In this document: positions 1 through 11,720 of the stretch, piece by piece
Numbering within the stretch: the first letter of the stretch is position 1
Layout of the letters: the number at the start of each line of letters is the position of its first letter
The notes under the pieces: model-generated
Told to the model about the DNA's origin: nothing
Databases searched by the model: none
The model's input: only the letters and a program-made list of their open reading frames with translations
Position numbers and translations under genes: made by a program
Assembly: GCF_949987515.2 (NCBI RefSeq)
Contig: NC_082683.1
Span: forward strand, 122,164,582 to 122,228,581
DNA length: 64,000 bases
Direction: 5' to 3'
Origin: Delphinus delphis
Lineage: Eukaryota; Chordata; Mammalia; Artiodactyla; Delphinidae

Positions 1-354
1 AACTTATGCGTTTTTTTCCTGGCACATTCCATTCTAATTTACAACCTAGGAACACGAGTTCCAGGAATGATTTGCTGCCCTAGTAAGATTTGGGAATGGA
101 GAAACGCTGTGCCGTGCGGCCGTTTTCCACAACAGCAGCTTTCAAGCCAGTGCTAATGGTTAGTAAATATTAACAATTGCAAACCTGTAAGTGACACAAG
201 CCTTCGAAATAAATCCTGGGGTCGAAAATCGACCAAAAGTTTCAAAAGAGGGCAAGGTTTCAAGAAGACAATTTCAAGAGGTATATTTTACACGCACTGG
301 TTTTTTTCTTTTTGACAACAACAAAAAAAAAGGGCATGGAAAAATGCTCATCAT
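1..354 (+). repeat. Composite tandem array, unit U0 head (class A)
   Basis: This is the left part of the first visible unit of a tandem array. The anchor CCTGGCACATTCC at 18-30 recurs near 9036, 10511, 11767, 12996 and 14206. The head has no resemblance to L1 that I can see and is not coding. It is closest to the head of unit U3 (11721 on), sharing the GGTATATTTT..CGCACT stretch and the A-rich end before ATGCTCAT. The unit is interrupted at 354 by a full-length L1 and resumes at 8073. The window starts inside the unit, so the array probably continues to the left. Confidence 0.8.
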
Positions 355-360
355 AAAATC

Positions 361-2114
361 CTTGGAAGATGGCGGAGGAGTAGGACGCGGAGATCACCTT
401 CCTCCCCACAGATACACCAGAAATTCATCTACACGTGGAGCAACTCCTGCAGAGCACCTACTGAACGCTGGCAGAAGACCTCAAACCTCCCTAAAGGCAA
501 GAAACCCCCCACGTACCTGGGTAGGGCAAAAGGAAAAAGAATAAACAGAGATAAAAGGATAGGGACAGGACCTGCACCAGTGGGAGGGAGCTGTGAAGGA
601 AAAAAGGTTTCCATACACTAGGAAGTCCCTTCCCAGGTGGAGACTGCGGGTGGCGGAGGGGGAAAGCTTCGGAGCCGCGGAGGAGAGCATAGCCACAGGG
701 GTGCAGGGGACAAAGCGGAGAGATTCCCGCACAGAGGATCGGTGCCGAGCGGCACTCACCAGACGGAGAGGCTTGTCTGACCACCCGCCGGGGCGGGCGG
801 GAGCTGAGAGCCGAGGCTCGGGCTTGGGTCGGATCGCAGGGAGAGGACTGGGGTTGGCGGCGGGAACACAGCCTGCAGGGGGTTAGTGCGCCAAGGCTGG
901 CCCGAAGGGAGTCCGGGGAAAAATCTGGACCTGCCGAGACTTTTTCTTTCCTCTTTGTCTCCTGGTGCGCAAGGAGAGGGGATTAAGAACATTGCTTAAA
1001 GGAGCTCCAGAAACGGGCGCGAGCCGCGGCTAACAGCGCGGACCACAGAGACCGGCATGAGACGCTAACACTGCTGCTGCCACCACCAAGAATGCTGTGT
1101 GTGAGCACAGGTCACTATCCACACACTCCTTCCAGGGAGCCTTGCAGCCCGCCACTGCCAGGGTCCCGGGATCCAGGGACAACTCCCCCGGGAGAACGCA
1201 TGGCGCGCCTCAGGCTGGTGCCATGTCACACTGGCCTCTCCCGCCGCAGGCCCGCCCCACTCTCCGTGCCCCTCCCTCCGTGCTCCTCCCCCCCCCCCCA
1301 CCCCCCACCCCCCGGCCTGACTGAGCCAGAGTCCCGGAATCAGCGGCTCCTTTAACCCTGTCCTGTCTGAGCGAAGAACAGACGCCCTCCTGTGACCTAT
1401 ATGCAGAGGCGGGGCCAAATCCAACGCTGAGCCCCTGGGAGCTGTGAGAACGAAGAAGAGAAAGGGAAATCTCTCCCAGCAGCCTCAGAAGCAGCGAAGA
1501 AGAGAAAGGGAAATCTCTCCCAGCAGCCTCAGAAGCAGCGGATTAAAGCTCCACAATCAACTTGAGGTATCTTGCATCTGTGGAATACATGAATACAATG
1601 AATCATGCCAAATTAAGGAGCCGTGTGGATGAAAGGCTCTCGGTGCTACAGCCAGGAGTCAGTGCTGTGCCTCTGAGGTGGGAGAGCCAACTTCAGGACA
1701 CTGGTCCACAAGAGACCTCCCAGCTCCACATAATATCAAACGGCGAAAATCTCCCAGAGGTCTCCATCTCAACACCAGCACCCAGCTTCACTCAACGACC
1801 AGCAAGCCACAGTGCTGGACATCCTATGCCAAACAACTAGCAAGACAGGAACACAACCCCACCCATTAGCAGAGAGGCTGCCTAAAATCATAATTAGTCC
1901 ACAGACACCCCAAAACACACCACCAGAGTGGACCTGCCCACCAGAAAGACAAGATCCAGCCTCATCCACCAGAACACAGGCACTAGTCCCCTCCACCAGG
2001 AAGCCTACGGAACCCACTGAACCAACCTTAGCCACTGGGGACAGACACCAAAAACATTGGGAACTACGAACCTGCAGCCTGCAAAAAGGAGACCCCAAAC
2101 ACAGTAAGATAAGC
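361..2114 (+). promoter_or_regulatory. L1 5'UTR / internal promoter region
   Basis: The element begins near 361 with AAGATGGCGGAGGAG, the typical start of a full-length L1. A GC-rich stretch to about 1430 is the usual place of the internal RNA polymerase II promoter. The CCGCCATCTT-like motif near the start, read on the other strand, matches a YY1 site as known for L1. A 44-bp unit is exactly tandemly duplicated at 1452-1495 and 1496-1539. A C-rich run lies at about 1289-1312. Predicted open frames here are chance products of GC-rich sequence. Confidence 0.75.
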
Positions 2115-2141
2115 AAAATAAGACAGAAAAACACACAGCAG

Positions 2142-3002
2142 ATGAAGGAGCAAGATAAAAACCCACCAGACCTAACAAATGAAGAGGAAATAGGCAGTCT
2201 ACCTGAAAAAGAATTCAGAATAATGATAGTAAAGATGATCCAAAATCTTGGAAATACAATAGACAAAATGCAAGAAACATTTAACAAGGACCTAGAAGAA
2301 CTAAAGATGAAACAAACAATGATGGACAACACAATAAATGAAATGAAAAATACTCTAGATGGGATCAATAGCAGAATAACTGAGGCAGAAGAACGGATAA
2401 GTGACCTGGAAGATAAAATAGTGGAAATAACTACTGCAGAGCAGAATAAAGAAAAAAGAATAAAAAGAACTGAGGACAGTCTCAGAGACCTCTGGGACAA
2501 CATTAAACGTCTCAGTATTGGAATTATAGGGGTTTCAGAAGAAGAAGAGAAAAAGAAAGGGACTGAGAAAATATTTGAAGAGATTATAGTTGAAAACTTC
2601 CCTAATACGGAAAAGGAAATAGTTAATCAAGTCCAGGAAGCACAGAGTCCCATACAGGATAAATCCCATACAGGATAAAAGACACATATAAATCAAACTG
2701 TCAAAAATTAAATACAAAGAAAACATATTAAAAGCAGCAACGGAAAACAACAAATAATACACAAGGTAATCCCCATAAGGTTAACAGCTGATCTTTCAGC
2801 AGAAACTCTGTAAGCCAGAACGGGCTGGCAGGACATATTTAAAGTGATGAAGGAGAAAAACCTGCAACCAAGACTACTCTACCCAGCAAGGATCTCATTC
2901 AGATTTGATGGAGAAATTAAAACCTTTACAGACAAGCAAAAGCTGAGAGAGTTCAGCACCACCAAACCAGCTTTACAACAACTGCTAAAGGAACTTCTCT
3001 AG
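2142..3002 (+). pseudogene. L1 ORF1 (decayed RNA-binding protein)
   Basis: Relic of L1 ORF1p, the trimeric RNA chaperone that coats L1 RNA. The first in-frame ATG inside the ORF1-like region is at 2142, while the open frame itself extends further upstream. A long coiled coil is visible, with heptads running through NTINEMKNTL and ITEAEERISDLE, followed by the start of the RNA-recognition domain (SLRDLWDNIKRL, IIGV). The frame is broken at about 2678, next to a perfect 16-bp tandem duplication (2648-2663 and 2664-2679) that replaces the expected sequence. The family's C-terminal end is recognisable out of frame up to a TAG at 3000-3002, just before the inter-ORF gap. Confidence 0.85.
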
Positions 3003-3060
3003 GCAGGAAACACAAGAGAAGAAAAAGACCTACAATAAAGAACCCAAAACAATTAAGAAA

Positions 3061-6000
3061 ATGGGAATAGGAACATACATATCGATAATTACCTTAAATG
3101 TAAATGGACTAAATGCTCCCACCAAAAGACACAGATTGGCTGAATGGATATAAAAACAAGAACCATGTATTTGCTGTCTACCAGAGACCCACTTCAGACC
3201 TAGAGACACATACAGACTGAAAGTAAGGGGATGGAAAAAGAGATTTCATGCAAATGGAAACCAAAAGAAAGCTGGAGTAGCAATTCTCATATCAGACAAA
3301 ATAGACTTTAAAATAAAGACTATTAGAAGAGACAAAGAAGGACACTACATAATGATCAAGGGATCGATCCAAGAAGAAGATATAACAATTGTAAATATTT
3401 ATGCACCCAACATATGAGCACCTCAATACATAAGGCAAATACTAACAGCCATAAAAGGGGAAATCAACAGTAACACATTCATAGTAGGGGACTTTAACAC
3501 CCCAGTTTCACCAATGGAGAGATCACCCAAAATGAAAATAAATAAGGAAACACAAGCTTTAAATGATACATTAAACAAGATGGACTTAATTGATATTTAT
3601 AGGACATTCCATCCAAAAACAACAGAATACACATTTTTCTCAAGTGCTCATGGAACATTCTCCAGTATAGATCATATCTTGGGTCACTAATCAAGCCTTG
3701 GTAAATTTAAGAAAGTTGAAATTGTATCAAGTATCTTTTCCGACCACAACGCTATGAGACTAGATATCAATTACAGGAAAAGATCTGTAAAAAACACAAA
3801 CACATGGAGGTAAATCATACACTACTTAATAACGAAGTGATCACAGAAGAAATCAAAGAGGAAATCAAAAAATACCTAGAAACAGGGCTTCACTGGTGGC
3901 GTAGTGGTTGAGAGTCCGCCTGCCGATGCAGGGAACAGGGGTTCGTGCCCCGGTCCGGGAAGATCCCAGATGCTGCCGAGTGGCTGGGCCCGTAAGCCAT
4001 GGCCGCTGATCCTGCGCGTGCGGAGCCTGTGCTCCGCAATGGGAGAGGCCACAACAGTGAGAGGCCCCTGTGCCACAAAAAAAAAAATCAAAACAAAACA
4101 AAACAAACACCTAGAAACAAATAACAATGGAGACACGACGACTCAAAATCTATGGGATGCAGCAAAAGCAGTTCTAAGAGAGAAGTTTATAGCAATACAA
4201 TCCTACCTTAAGAAACAGGAAATATCTCGAATAACAACCTAACCTTGCACCTAAAGCAATTAGAGAAAGAAGAACAGAAAAACCCCAAAGTTAGCAGAAG
4301 GAAAGAAATCATAATAATCAGATCAGAAATAAATGAAAAAGAAATGAAGGAAACAATAGCAAAGATCAATAAAACTAAAAGCTGGTTCTTTGAGAAGATA
4401 AACAAAATTGATAAACCGTTAGCCAGACTCATCATGAAAAACAGGGGGAAGACTCAAATCAATACAATTAGAAATGAAAAAGGAGAAGTAACAACTGAAA
4501 CTGCAGAAATACAAAAGAGCATAAGAGATTACTACAAGCAACTCTATGCCAATAAAATGGACAACCTGGAAGAAATGGACAAATTATTAGAAATGCACAA
4601 CCTGCCAATACTGAATCAGGAAGAAATAGAAAATATGAACAGACCAATCACAAGCACTGAAATTGAAACTGTGATTAAACATCTTCCAACAAACAAAAGC
4701 CCAGGACCAGATGGCTTCACAGGTGAATTCTATCAAACATTTAGAGAAGAGCTAACACCTATTCTTCTCAAACTCTTCCAAAATATAGCAGAGGGAGGAA
4801 CACTCCCAAACTCATTCTACGAGGCCACCATCACCCTGATAGCAAAACCAGATAAGTATGTCACAAAGAAAGAAAGCTACAGGCCAATATCACTGATGAA
4901 CATAGATGCAAAAATCCTCAACAAAATACTAGCAAACAGAATCCAACAGCACATTAAAAGGATCATACACCATGATCAAGTGGGGTTTATTCCAGGAATG
5001 CAAGGATTCTTCAATATATGCAAATCAAACAATGTGATAAACCATATTAACAAATTGAAGGAGAAAAACCATATGATCATCTCAATAACTGCAGAGAAAG
5101 CTTTCGACAAACTTCAACACCCATTTATGATAAAAACCCTGCAGAAAGTAGGCATAGAGGGAACTTTCCTCAACATAATAAAGGCCATATATGACTAACT
5201 CACAGCCAACATTGTCCTCAATGGTGAAAAACTGAAAGCATTTCCACTAAGATTAGGAACAAAACAAGGTTGCCCATTCTCACCACTCTTATTCAATATA
5301 GTTTTGGAAGTTTTAGCCACAGCAATCAGAGAAGAAAAGGAAATAAAAGGAATCCAAATTGGAAAAGAAGAAGTAAAGCTGTCACTGTTTGCAGATGACA
5401 TGATATTCTACATAGAGAATCCTAAAGATGCTACCAGAAAACTACTAGAGCTAATCAATGAATTTGGTAAAGTTGCAGGATACAAAATTAATGCACAGAA
5501 ATCTCTGGCATTCCTATACACTAATGATGAAGAATCTGAAATTGAAATCAAGAAAACACCCCATTTACCACTGCAACAAAAAGAGTAAAATATCTAGGAA
5601 TAAACCTACCTAAGAAGACAAAAGACCTGTATGCAGAAAATTATAAGACACTGATGAAAGAAATTAAAGATGATACAAATAGATGGAGAGATATACCATG
5701 TTCTTGAATTGGAAGAATCAACATTGTAAAAATGACTCTACTACCCAAAGCAATCTACAGATTCAATGCAATCCATATCAAACTACCAGTGACATTTTTC
5801 ACAGAACTAGAACAAAAAATTTCACAATTTGTATGGAAACACAAAAGACCCCGAATAGCCAAAGCAATATTGAGAACGAAAAACGGAGCTGGAGGAATCA
5901 GGCTCCCTGACTTCAGATTATACTACAAAGCTACAGTAATCAAGAAAGTATGGTACTGGCACAAAAACAGAAAGATAGATCAATGGAACAGAATAGAAAG

Positions 6001-7107
6001 CCTAGACATAAACCCACGCACATATGGTCACCTTATCTTTGATAAAGGAGGCAGGAATGTACAGTGGAGAAAGGACAGCCTCTTCAATAAGTGGTGCTGG
6101 GAAAACTGGACAGGTACATGTAAAAGTATGAGATTAGATCATTCCCTCACACCATACACAAAAATAAACTCAAAATGGATTCGAGACCTAAATGTAAGGC
6201 CAGAAACTATCAAACTCTTAGAGGAAAACACAGGCAGAACACTCTATGACATAAATCACAGCAAGATCCTTCTTGACCCACCTCCTAGAGAAATGGAAAT
6301 AAAAACAAAAATAAACAAATGGGACCTAATGAAACTTCAAAGCTTTTGCACAGCAAAGGAAACCATAAACAAGACAAAAAGACAACCGTCAGAATGGGAG
6401 AAAATATTTGCAAATGAAGCAACTGTCAAAGGATTAATCTCCAAAATATACAAGCAGCTCATGCAGCTTAATAACAAAAAAAAAATCCAATCCAAAAATG
6501 GGCAGAAGACGTAAATAGACATTTCTCCAAAGAAGATATACAGACTGCCAACAAACACATGAAAGAATGCTCAACATTACTAATCATTAGAGAAATGCAA
6601 ATCATAACTACAATGAGATATCATCTCACACCAGTCAGAATGGCCATCATCAAAATACCTAGAAACAATAAATGCTGGAGAGGGTGTGGAGAAAACGGAA
6701 CCCTCTTGCACTGTTGGTGGGAATGTAAATTGATACAGCCACTATGGAGAACAGTATGGAGGTGCCTTAAAAAACTACGTATAAAACTACCATATGATCT
6801 AGCAATCCCACTACTGGGCATATACCCTGAGAAAACCATAATTCAAAAAGAGTCATGTACCAAAATGTTCACTGCAGCTCTATTTACAATAGCCCAGAGA
6901 TGGAAACAACCTAAGTGTCCATCATCGGATGAATGGATAAAGAAGATGTGGCACATATATACAATGGAATATTACTCAGCCATAAAAAGAAACGAAATTG
7001 AGCTATTTGTAATGAGGTGGATAGACCTAGAGTCTGTCATACACAGTGAAGTAAGTCAGAACGAAAAAGACAAATACAGTATGCTAACACATATATATGG
7101 AATTTAA
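3061..7107 (+). pseudogene. L1 ORF2 (endonuclease-reverse transcriptase), broken
   Basis: Relic of L1 ORF2p, which nicks target DNA and reverse transcribes L1 RNA. It starts at ATG 3061 in the form MGIGTYISIITLNVNGL, the beginning of the AP-type endonuclease. In-frame stops occur at codon 31 (3151) and at 3415. A CHR SINE interrupts it at 3885-4108. The reverse transcriptase is readable at 4245-5198 and 5304-5588, with the FADDM catalytic box near 5391; an [13 protein letters not shown] motif reads SITAEKAFD here, so one aspartate is lost. The C-terminal part (5732-6514, 6559-7107) keeps the cysteine-rich CWRGCG..HCWWEC motif. With the SINE removed, the length is about 1270 codons, as normal for L1. 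Confidence 0.9.
3885..4108 (+). mobile_element. CHR SINE (short cetacean form) inside L1 ORF2
   Basis: A tRNA-derived SINE starting GGGCTTCACTGGTGGCG, with an internal polymerase III B-box-like GGTTCGTGCCC and an A-rich tail. It is flanked by the 11-bp target-site duplication ACCTAGAAACA (3874-3884 and 4109-4119). It therefore inserted after the L1 had arrived, and it breaks ORF2. Confidence 0.95.
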
Positions 7108-7485
7108 GAAAAAAAAATGTCATGAAGAACCTAGGGGTAAGGCAGGAATAAAGACGCAGACCTCCTAGAGAACGGACTTGAGGTTATGGGGAGGGGGAAG
7201 GGTGAGCTGTGACGGGGCGAGAGAGAGTCATGGACATATACACACTAACAAACGTAGTAAGGTAGATAACTAGAGGGAAGCAGCCGCATGGCACGGGGAT
7301 ATTGGCTCGGTGCTCTGTGACAGCCTGGAGGGGTGGGATAGGGAGGGTGGGAGGGAGGGAGACGCAAGAGGGAAGAGATATGGGAACATATGTATATGTA
7401 TAACTGATTCACTTTGTTGTAAAGCAGAAACTAACACACCATTGTAAAGTAATTATACCCCAATAAAGATGTTAAAAAAAAAAAA
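7108..7485 (+). other. L1 3'UTR with G-rich tract and poly(A)
   Basis: It follows the ORF2 stop. It contains the G-rich polypurine stretch near 7330-7365 (GGGTGGGAGGGAGGG), typical of L1 3'UTRs and able in principle to form a quadruplex. The AATAAA signal (CCAATAAAGATG) sits near 7461, then a pure A run. Confidence 0.85.
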
Positions 7486-8072
7486 GAAGATGTGGCACAT
7501 ATATACAATGGAATATTACTCAGCCATAAAAAGAAACGAAATTGAGCTATTTGTAATGAGGTGGATAGACCCAGAGTCTGTCATACAGAGTGAAGTAAGT
7601 CAGAAAGAGAGAGACAAATACCGTATGCTAACACATATATATGGAATTTAAGAAAAAAAAACTGTCATGAAGAACCTAGGGGTAAGACAGGAATAAAGAC
7701 ACAGACCTACTGGAGAATGGACTTGAGGATATGGGGAGGCAGAAGGGTAAGGTGTGACAAAGCGTGAGAGAGGCATGGACATATATACACTACCAAACGT
7801 AAGGTAGACAGCTAGTGGGAAGCAGCCGCATACCACAGGGAGATCAGCTCGGTGCTTTGTGACCACCTGTAGGGGTGGGATAGAGAGGGTGGGAGGGAGG
7901 GAGACACAAGAGGGAAGAGATATGGGAATATATGTGTATGTATAACTGATTCACTTTTTTATAGAGCAGAAACTAACACACCATTGTAAAGCAATTATAC
8001 TCCAATAAAGATGTTAAAAAAATAATAATAATATTTCTTAAAAAACCTGACCACTAAAAAAAAAGAGAAAAA
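7486..8072 (+). mobile_element. Second L1 3' end joined to the first, plus A-rich tail
   Basis: From about 7486 the last ~530 bp of L1 repeats: the ORF2 C-terminus, the 3'UTR and AATAAAGATG. It is aligned to 6945-7473 but about a tenth different. After its A-run come about 57 bases that are not L1 (TAATAATAATATTTC..CCTGACCAC..). Only then comes the outer target-site duplication. It may be a 3' transduction carried by the source element, or a truncated L1 that inserted into the poly(A) of the first. Confidence 0.85.
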
Positions 8073-8990
8073 GAAAAATGCTCATCATTAGGAAATATTA
8101 AAGATATGCAAATCCAATCTTCAAAAACGTATCAGTTCACACCGGTCAGAATGACCATCAGCAAAAATTCTGCAAACAATAAATGCTGAAGGGGCTGTGG
8201 AGAAATGCGTACCCTCATCTCTAAGTGGGACTAAACTGGAAAGAGCCACTAATGAAAACAGAATGGAGCTGCCTTTAACAGATACCCATTGAGGCACCAT
8301 AGCATTCAGCAGGCACACTCCTGGGCCTATGACCTAAGAAGACACAATTAGAAAGACACAGCCAGGCAAAACTGCACTGAAACAGTATGACAATAGGCAA
8401 GACAGGAAAGCTACCAAAAAGTCCATCCAAAGATGAATGGAAAAGAAGAACTGGTACATGTACAGATGGAATAGTAGCCAAGGAATAAAATGAAACAATG
8501 CCGTTTGCAGCACCATAGATGAGTCTGGAAGTAATCACAACATGAAGTAAGTCAGAAAGCGAAGGACACATATCCTATGATATCACTTAATGGTGTTACC
8601 TGAAAATTGATAATAAAGAAGATTTTTCACAGAGCAAGGCAATGAAAGATTCGATCGGCAAACGTATGGTTAACCAAATGGAAAGGTGTGAGGTTTGGAT
8701 AAATTAGCATATTGCAGGAAACAGAGATATACCAACACATGTGAAATATATAAGCACCAAAGACCTATGGAATATCAAGAGAAGACTACTCAACACTGTG
8801 TCCTAACCCACATGGGAAATGGATCCGAAGGTGAACAGATAATATGTATATTTGTGTCATAACCTACATGGGAAATTGGTCCTAACATAAAGAGATATAT
8901 GTATATGTTTAAAAGAACCACATCTTGCACACTTAGAAGAAACAAAACATTGTAATGAAATTTGCTGTGATAACAAATAAAATGTAACTA
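8073..8990 (+). repeat. Composite array unit U0, L1-derived part (class A)
   Basis: The array unit resumes after the L1 insertion. This portion is a very diverged L1 end: the ORF2 C-terminus (CAGAATGACCATCAGCAAAA, AATAAATGCTGAAG) followed by an L1 3'UTR-like section. Class A is marked by CCTCATCTCTAAGTGGGAC and a CACATGTGAAATAT segment. It matches unit U3 much better than U1, U2 or U4. No functional frame remains. Confidence 0.8.
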
Positions 8991-10465
8991 AGAAAACCAA
9001 CAAGAAATAATGAGACATAAATGTATGGGGTTTTTCCTGGCCCATTGCATTCTAACTTACAAGTTGGAACATTACACCCAGGAAGGTTCTTTTGCCCTAG
9101 TAACCAGATTTGGGAATGGAGAAATGCTGCAGCCTTGTGACCGTCTCCTGCAAAAGCAGCTTTAACCACAGTGCTAAGGGTCACTTAATATTCACAAGAA
9201 TTGCAGATTTGTAAATGACACCTGCCCTCAAAAAAATCCTGGATTCGAATACAGTTGAAAAAATTGAAAAGAGGGCAACCTTGCAAAACGAAAATTTCAA
9301 GAGGCACATTTAACTCATATTTTTCCTTTTCCTTCTTTTTTTTCAATTCAAAATAAGCCATGGAAAAAGCTCAACCTCACGAATTACTAAAGACAGGCAA
9401 ATCCAATCTACAAAAACTTGTACCTGACAACAGTCAGAATGATCATCAGCAAAATATCTCTAAACAATATATGCTCAAGGGGTTTTAGAGAACTGTGTAC
9501 CTCTAGCTGCTGGTGGGATGTCAAATGGTAACAGCCAGTAGTGGGAACAGAAAGGATGTGCGTTTTCAGGTAAAAATTGAGCTACCACGTGATCTGGTAG
9601 CCCACTACTGGCTCTAACACCTGAGAAGACCAGAATCAAAAAGATACAGGCTGACAATCCTACAGTGCAGCACTATTTACCCTAGCCAAGACTTGGAACA
9701 ACCAAAAAGTCCATCAAGAGACGAATGGACAGAGAAGAACTGGTACGTGTAGAGACGGAATATTAGTCACGAAAAAAAAATGAAATAATGCAGTTTCCAG
9801 AACCATAGATAACTCTGGAGGTAATCACAGAACTTGAAGTAAGAAAGTGAAAGATACATATCCTATGATATCAATTATAGGTGTTACCTAAAAACTGATA
9901 CCAATGAAGATATTTCCATAGAGAAAGGCAATCACAGATTTAGTAAACAAACTTATGGTTAACCAACTGGAAAGTTGTGAAGATTGCATACATTAGGATA
10001 TTGGGGTTAACAGGTATATACAAACACGTGAAATATATAATCACCAAAGACCTACGAAATTCCAACAGAAGACTACTCAACACTGTGTCATAACCTAATG
10101 GAAAAAGGATCCCAAGATGAATACATATATGTATAGGTGTAAAACAAACACATCTTGCACACCTAGAACAAAAAAAAAACAGTATAATCAAATTTGCTCT
10201 GATAAAAAATAAAAATTAGGGCTGCCCTGGTGGCGCAGTGTTTGAGAGTCCACCTGCTGATGCAGGGGACACGGGTATGAGCCCTGCTCCAGGAAGATCC
10301 CACATGCCGCGGAGCGGCTGGGCCCGTGAGCCATGGCCATTGAGCCTGCGCGTCCAGAGCCTGTGCTCCCCAACAGGAGAGGCCACAACAGTGAGAGGCC
10401 CGCGTACTGCAAACAAACAAACAAATAAATAAATAAATAATTTTTGAAAAATAAAAGTTATATTA
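8991..10465 (+). repeat. Composite array unit U1 (class B)
   Basis: A complete unit of about 1233 bp once the SINE at 10219-10445 and its duplication are removed. The head (8991 to about 9360) is followed by a diverged L1 ORF2 C-terminus and 3'UTR. Its tail resembles class A (ATATTGGGGTTAACAG, CTACTCAACACTGTGTC). Its middle has a class C-like CTCTAGCTGCTGGTGGGATGT segment, so it looks intermediate. Confidence 0.8.
10219..10445 (+). mobile_element. CHR SINE in array unit U1
   Basis: It starts GGGCTGCCCTGGTGGCGC and ends in (CAAA)n(TAAA)n at 10411-10440. An imperfect duplication, AAAATAAAAATTA / AAAATAAAAGTTA (ending 10218 and 10460), flanks it. It is more diverged than the other short-form copies here. 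Confidence 0.9.
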
Positions 10466-11720
10466 AAAATTGAACAAGAAGTAATGAGGCATAAAATTAT
10501 AGGGGTTCTTCCTGGACCTTTCCATTCTAACTTACAACCTTGGAACAGAGCTTCCCAGAAAGCTCAGTGACGTACTAACCAGATTTGAGAATGAAGAAAT
10601 CGTGCAGAATTTTGGCCTTCCTCCAACAGCACTTTTAAACCCAATGCTAATGATCAGTGAAAATTTACCTTAATTGCAGGCCTGTAAATGACACCTGGCC
10701 TCAAAAAAAATGTTCTGAGGCAGGGAGTGGCCAAAGAACTCAAAAGAGAGCAAATTTTTCAAGAAGATCCTATGAGAGGTAAGTTTTACACACTCTTTAC
10801 AGAAAATAAAGGAAAATGGATAAAAGCTCAAACTCAGGAATTATTAGACTCATGCAAATCTAATCTATGAAAAGGTTTCAACACACACCACTCGAATGAC
10901 CCTAAGCAAAAGGTCTACAAACAATGAATGCTGAAGAGGTTTTAGGGAACTGTGTACCCTCTAGCTGCTGTTGAGGTGTAAAGGAGTAAGAGCCAATAAT
11001 GAGAACACAAAGGAACTGTGTTTCAAAGTAAAAATTGAGGTACCATTCAATCCAGCAGGCCCACCGCTGGGCCTTTCACCTGAGCAGATCAGAGTCGAGA
11101 AGACACAGGCTGGCAAAGGTGCACTGCAGCAATATGCACAAAAGCCAAGACATGGAAGCAACCAAAATGGCCATCAACAGATGAGTGGACAAAGAAGGAG
11201 TGGTCCATGTGCACAGTGGAATATTAGCTGTGGAAAACAATGAAACACTGCTCTTTGCAGCAGCATAGATGATCCTAGAGATAATCACAGAACATGAGGT
11301 AAGTCGGAAAGCAAAAGACAAATATCTTATGATATCACTTCTAGGCGTTATCTAACAACAGACACAAATGAACTTATTTCCTCAGAGAAAGACACTCACG
11401 GACTTAGAAAACAGCTATGGTTATCTAAAAGGAAAGGTGGGAGCAATGGACAAATTAAGATTAGGGTTGCCATAGGTATATCAATACATATTAAATACAT
11501 ATCTCAAAGAGACCGACCATATACCAAGGGAGGTCTACTGAACACTCTGTATTCATTTAAATGGGAAAAGTATCTGTACATGAACATATATATGCATATG
11601 TATGTATATATATATATATATATATATGTGTATATATATAAAATGTACAAATGAACCAGAGTGTGTACACCTAGAACAAATAATATTCTAATCATTACCT
11701 TGATTAAAAAATTTAAATTA
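10466..11720 (+). repeat. Composite array unit U2 (class C)
   Basis: A complete unit of 1255 bp. The head (to about 10830) reads TGTTCTGAGGCAGGGAG where class A reads ATCCTGGGGTCG. The L1-derived part carries class C markers: TTTCAAAGTAAAAATTGAGG, ATTCAATCCAGCAGGCCCA, GACCGACCATATA and TAATATTCTAATCATTACC. It matches U4 closely throughout. An AT-dinucleotide tract near 11600-11640 is private to this unit. Confidence 0.82.

Larger units (their letters stand above)
355..8072 (+). mobile_element. Full-length L1 insertion with a doubled 3' end
   Basis: A LINE-1 non-LTR retrotransposon inserted into array unit U0. The 16-base sequence GAAAAATGCTCATCAT flanks it on both sides (339-354 and 8073-8088) as a target-site duplication. 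Uninterrupted unit U3 shows nearly the same empty site near 12090. In order it holds a GC-rich 5'UTR from about 361, decayed ORF1, decayed ORF2, a 3'UTR with poly(A) at 7473, a second L1 3' end (7486-8015), and about 57 bases of A-rich non-L1 sequence. Stops, frameshifts and a SINE insertion make it inactive. Confidence 0.9.

Noticed and set aside
1769..2503. 244-codon - strand open frame
   Set aside because: It is the antisense shadow of L1 ORF1; its hydrophobic runs mirror the lysine/glutamate-rich coiled-coil codons.
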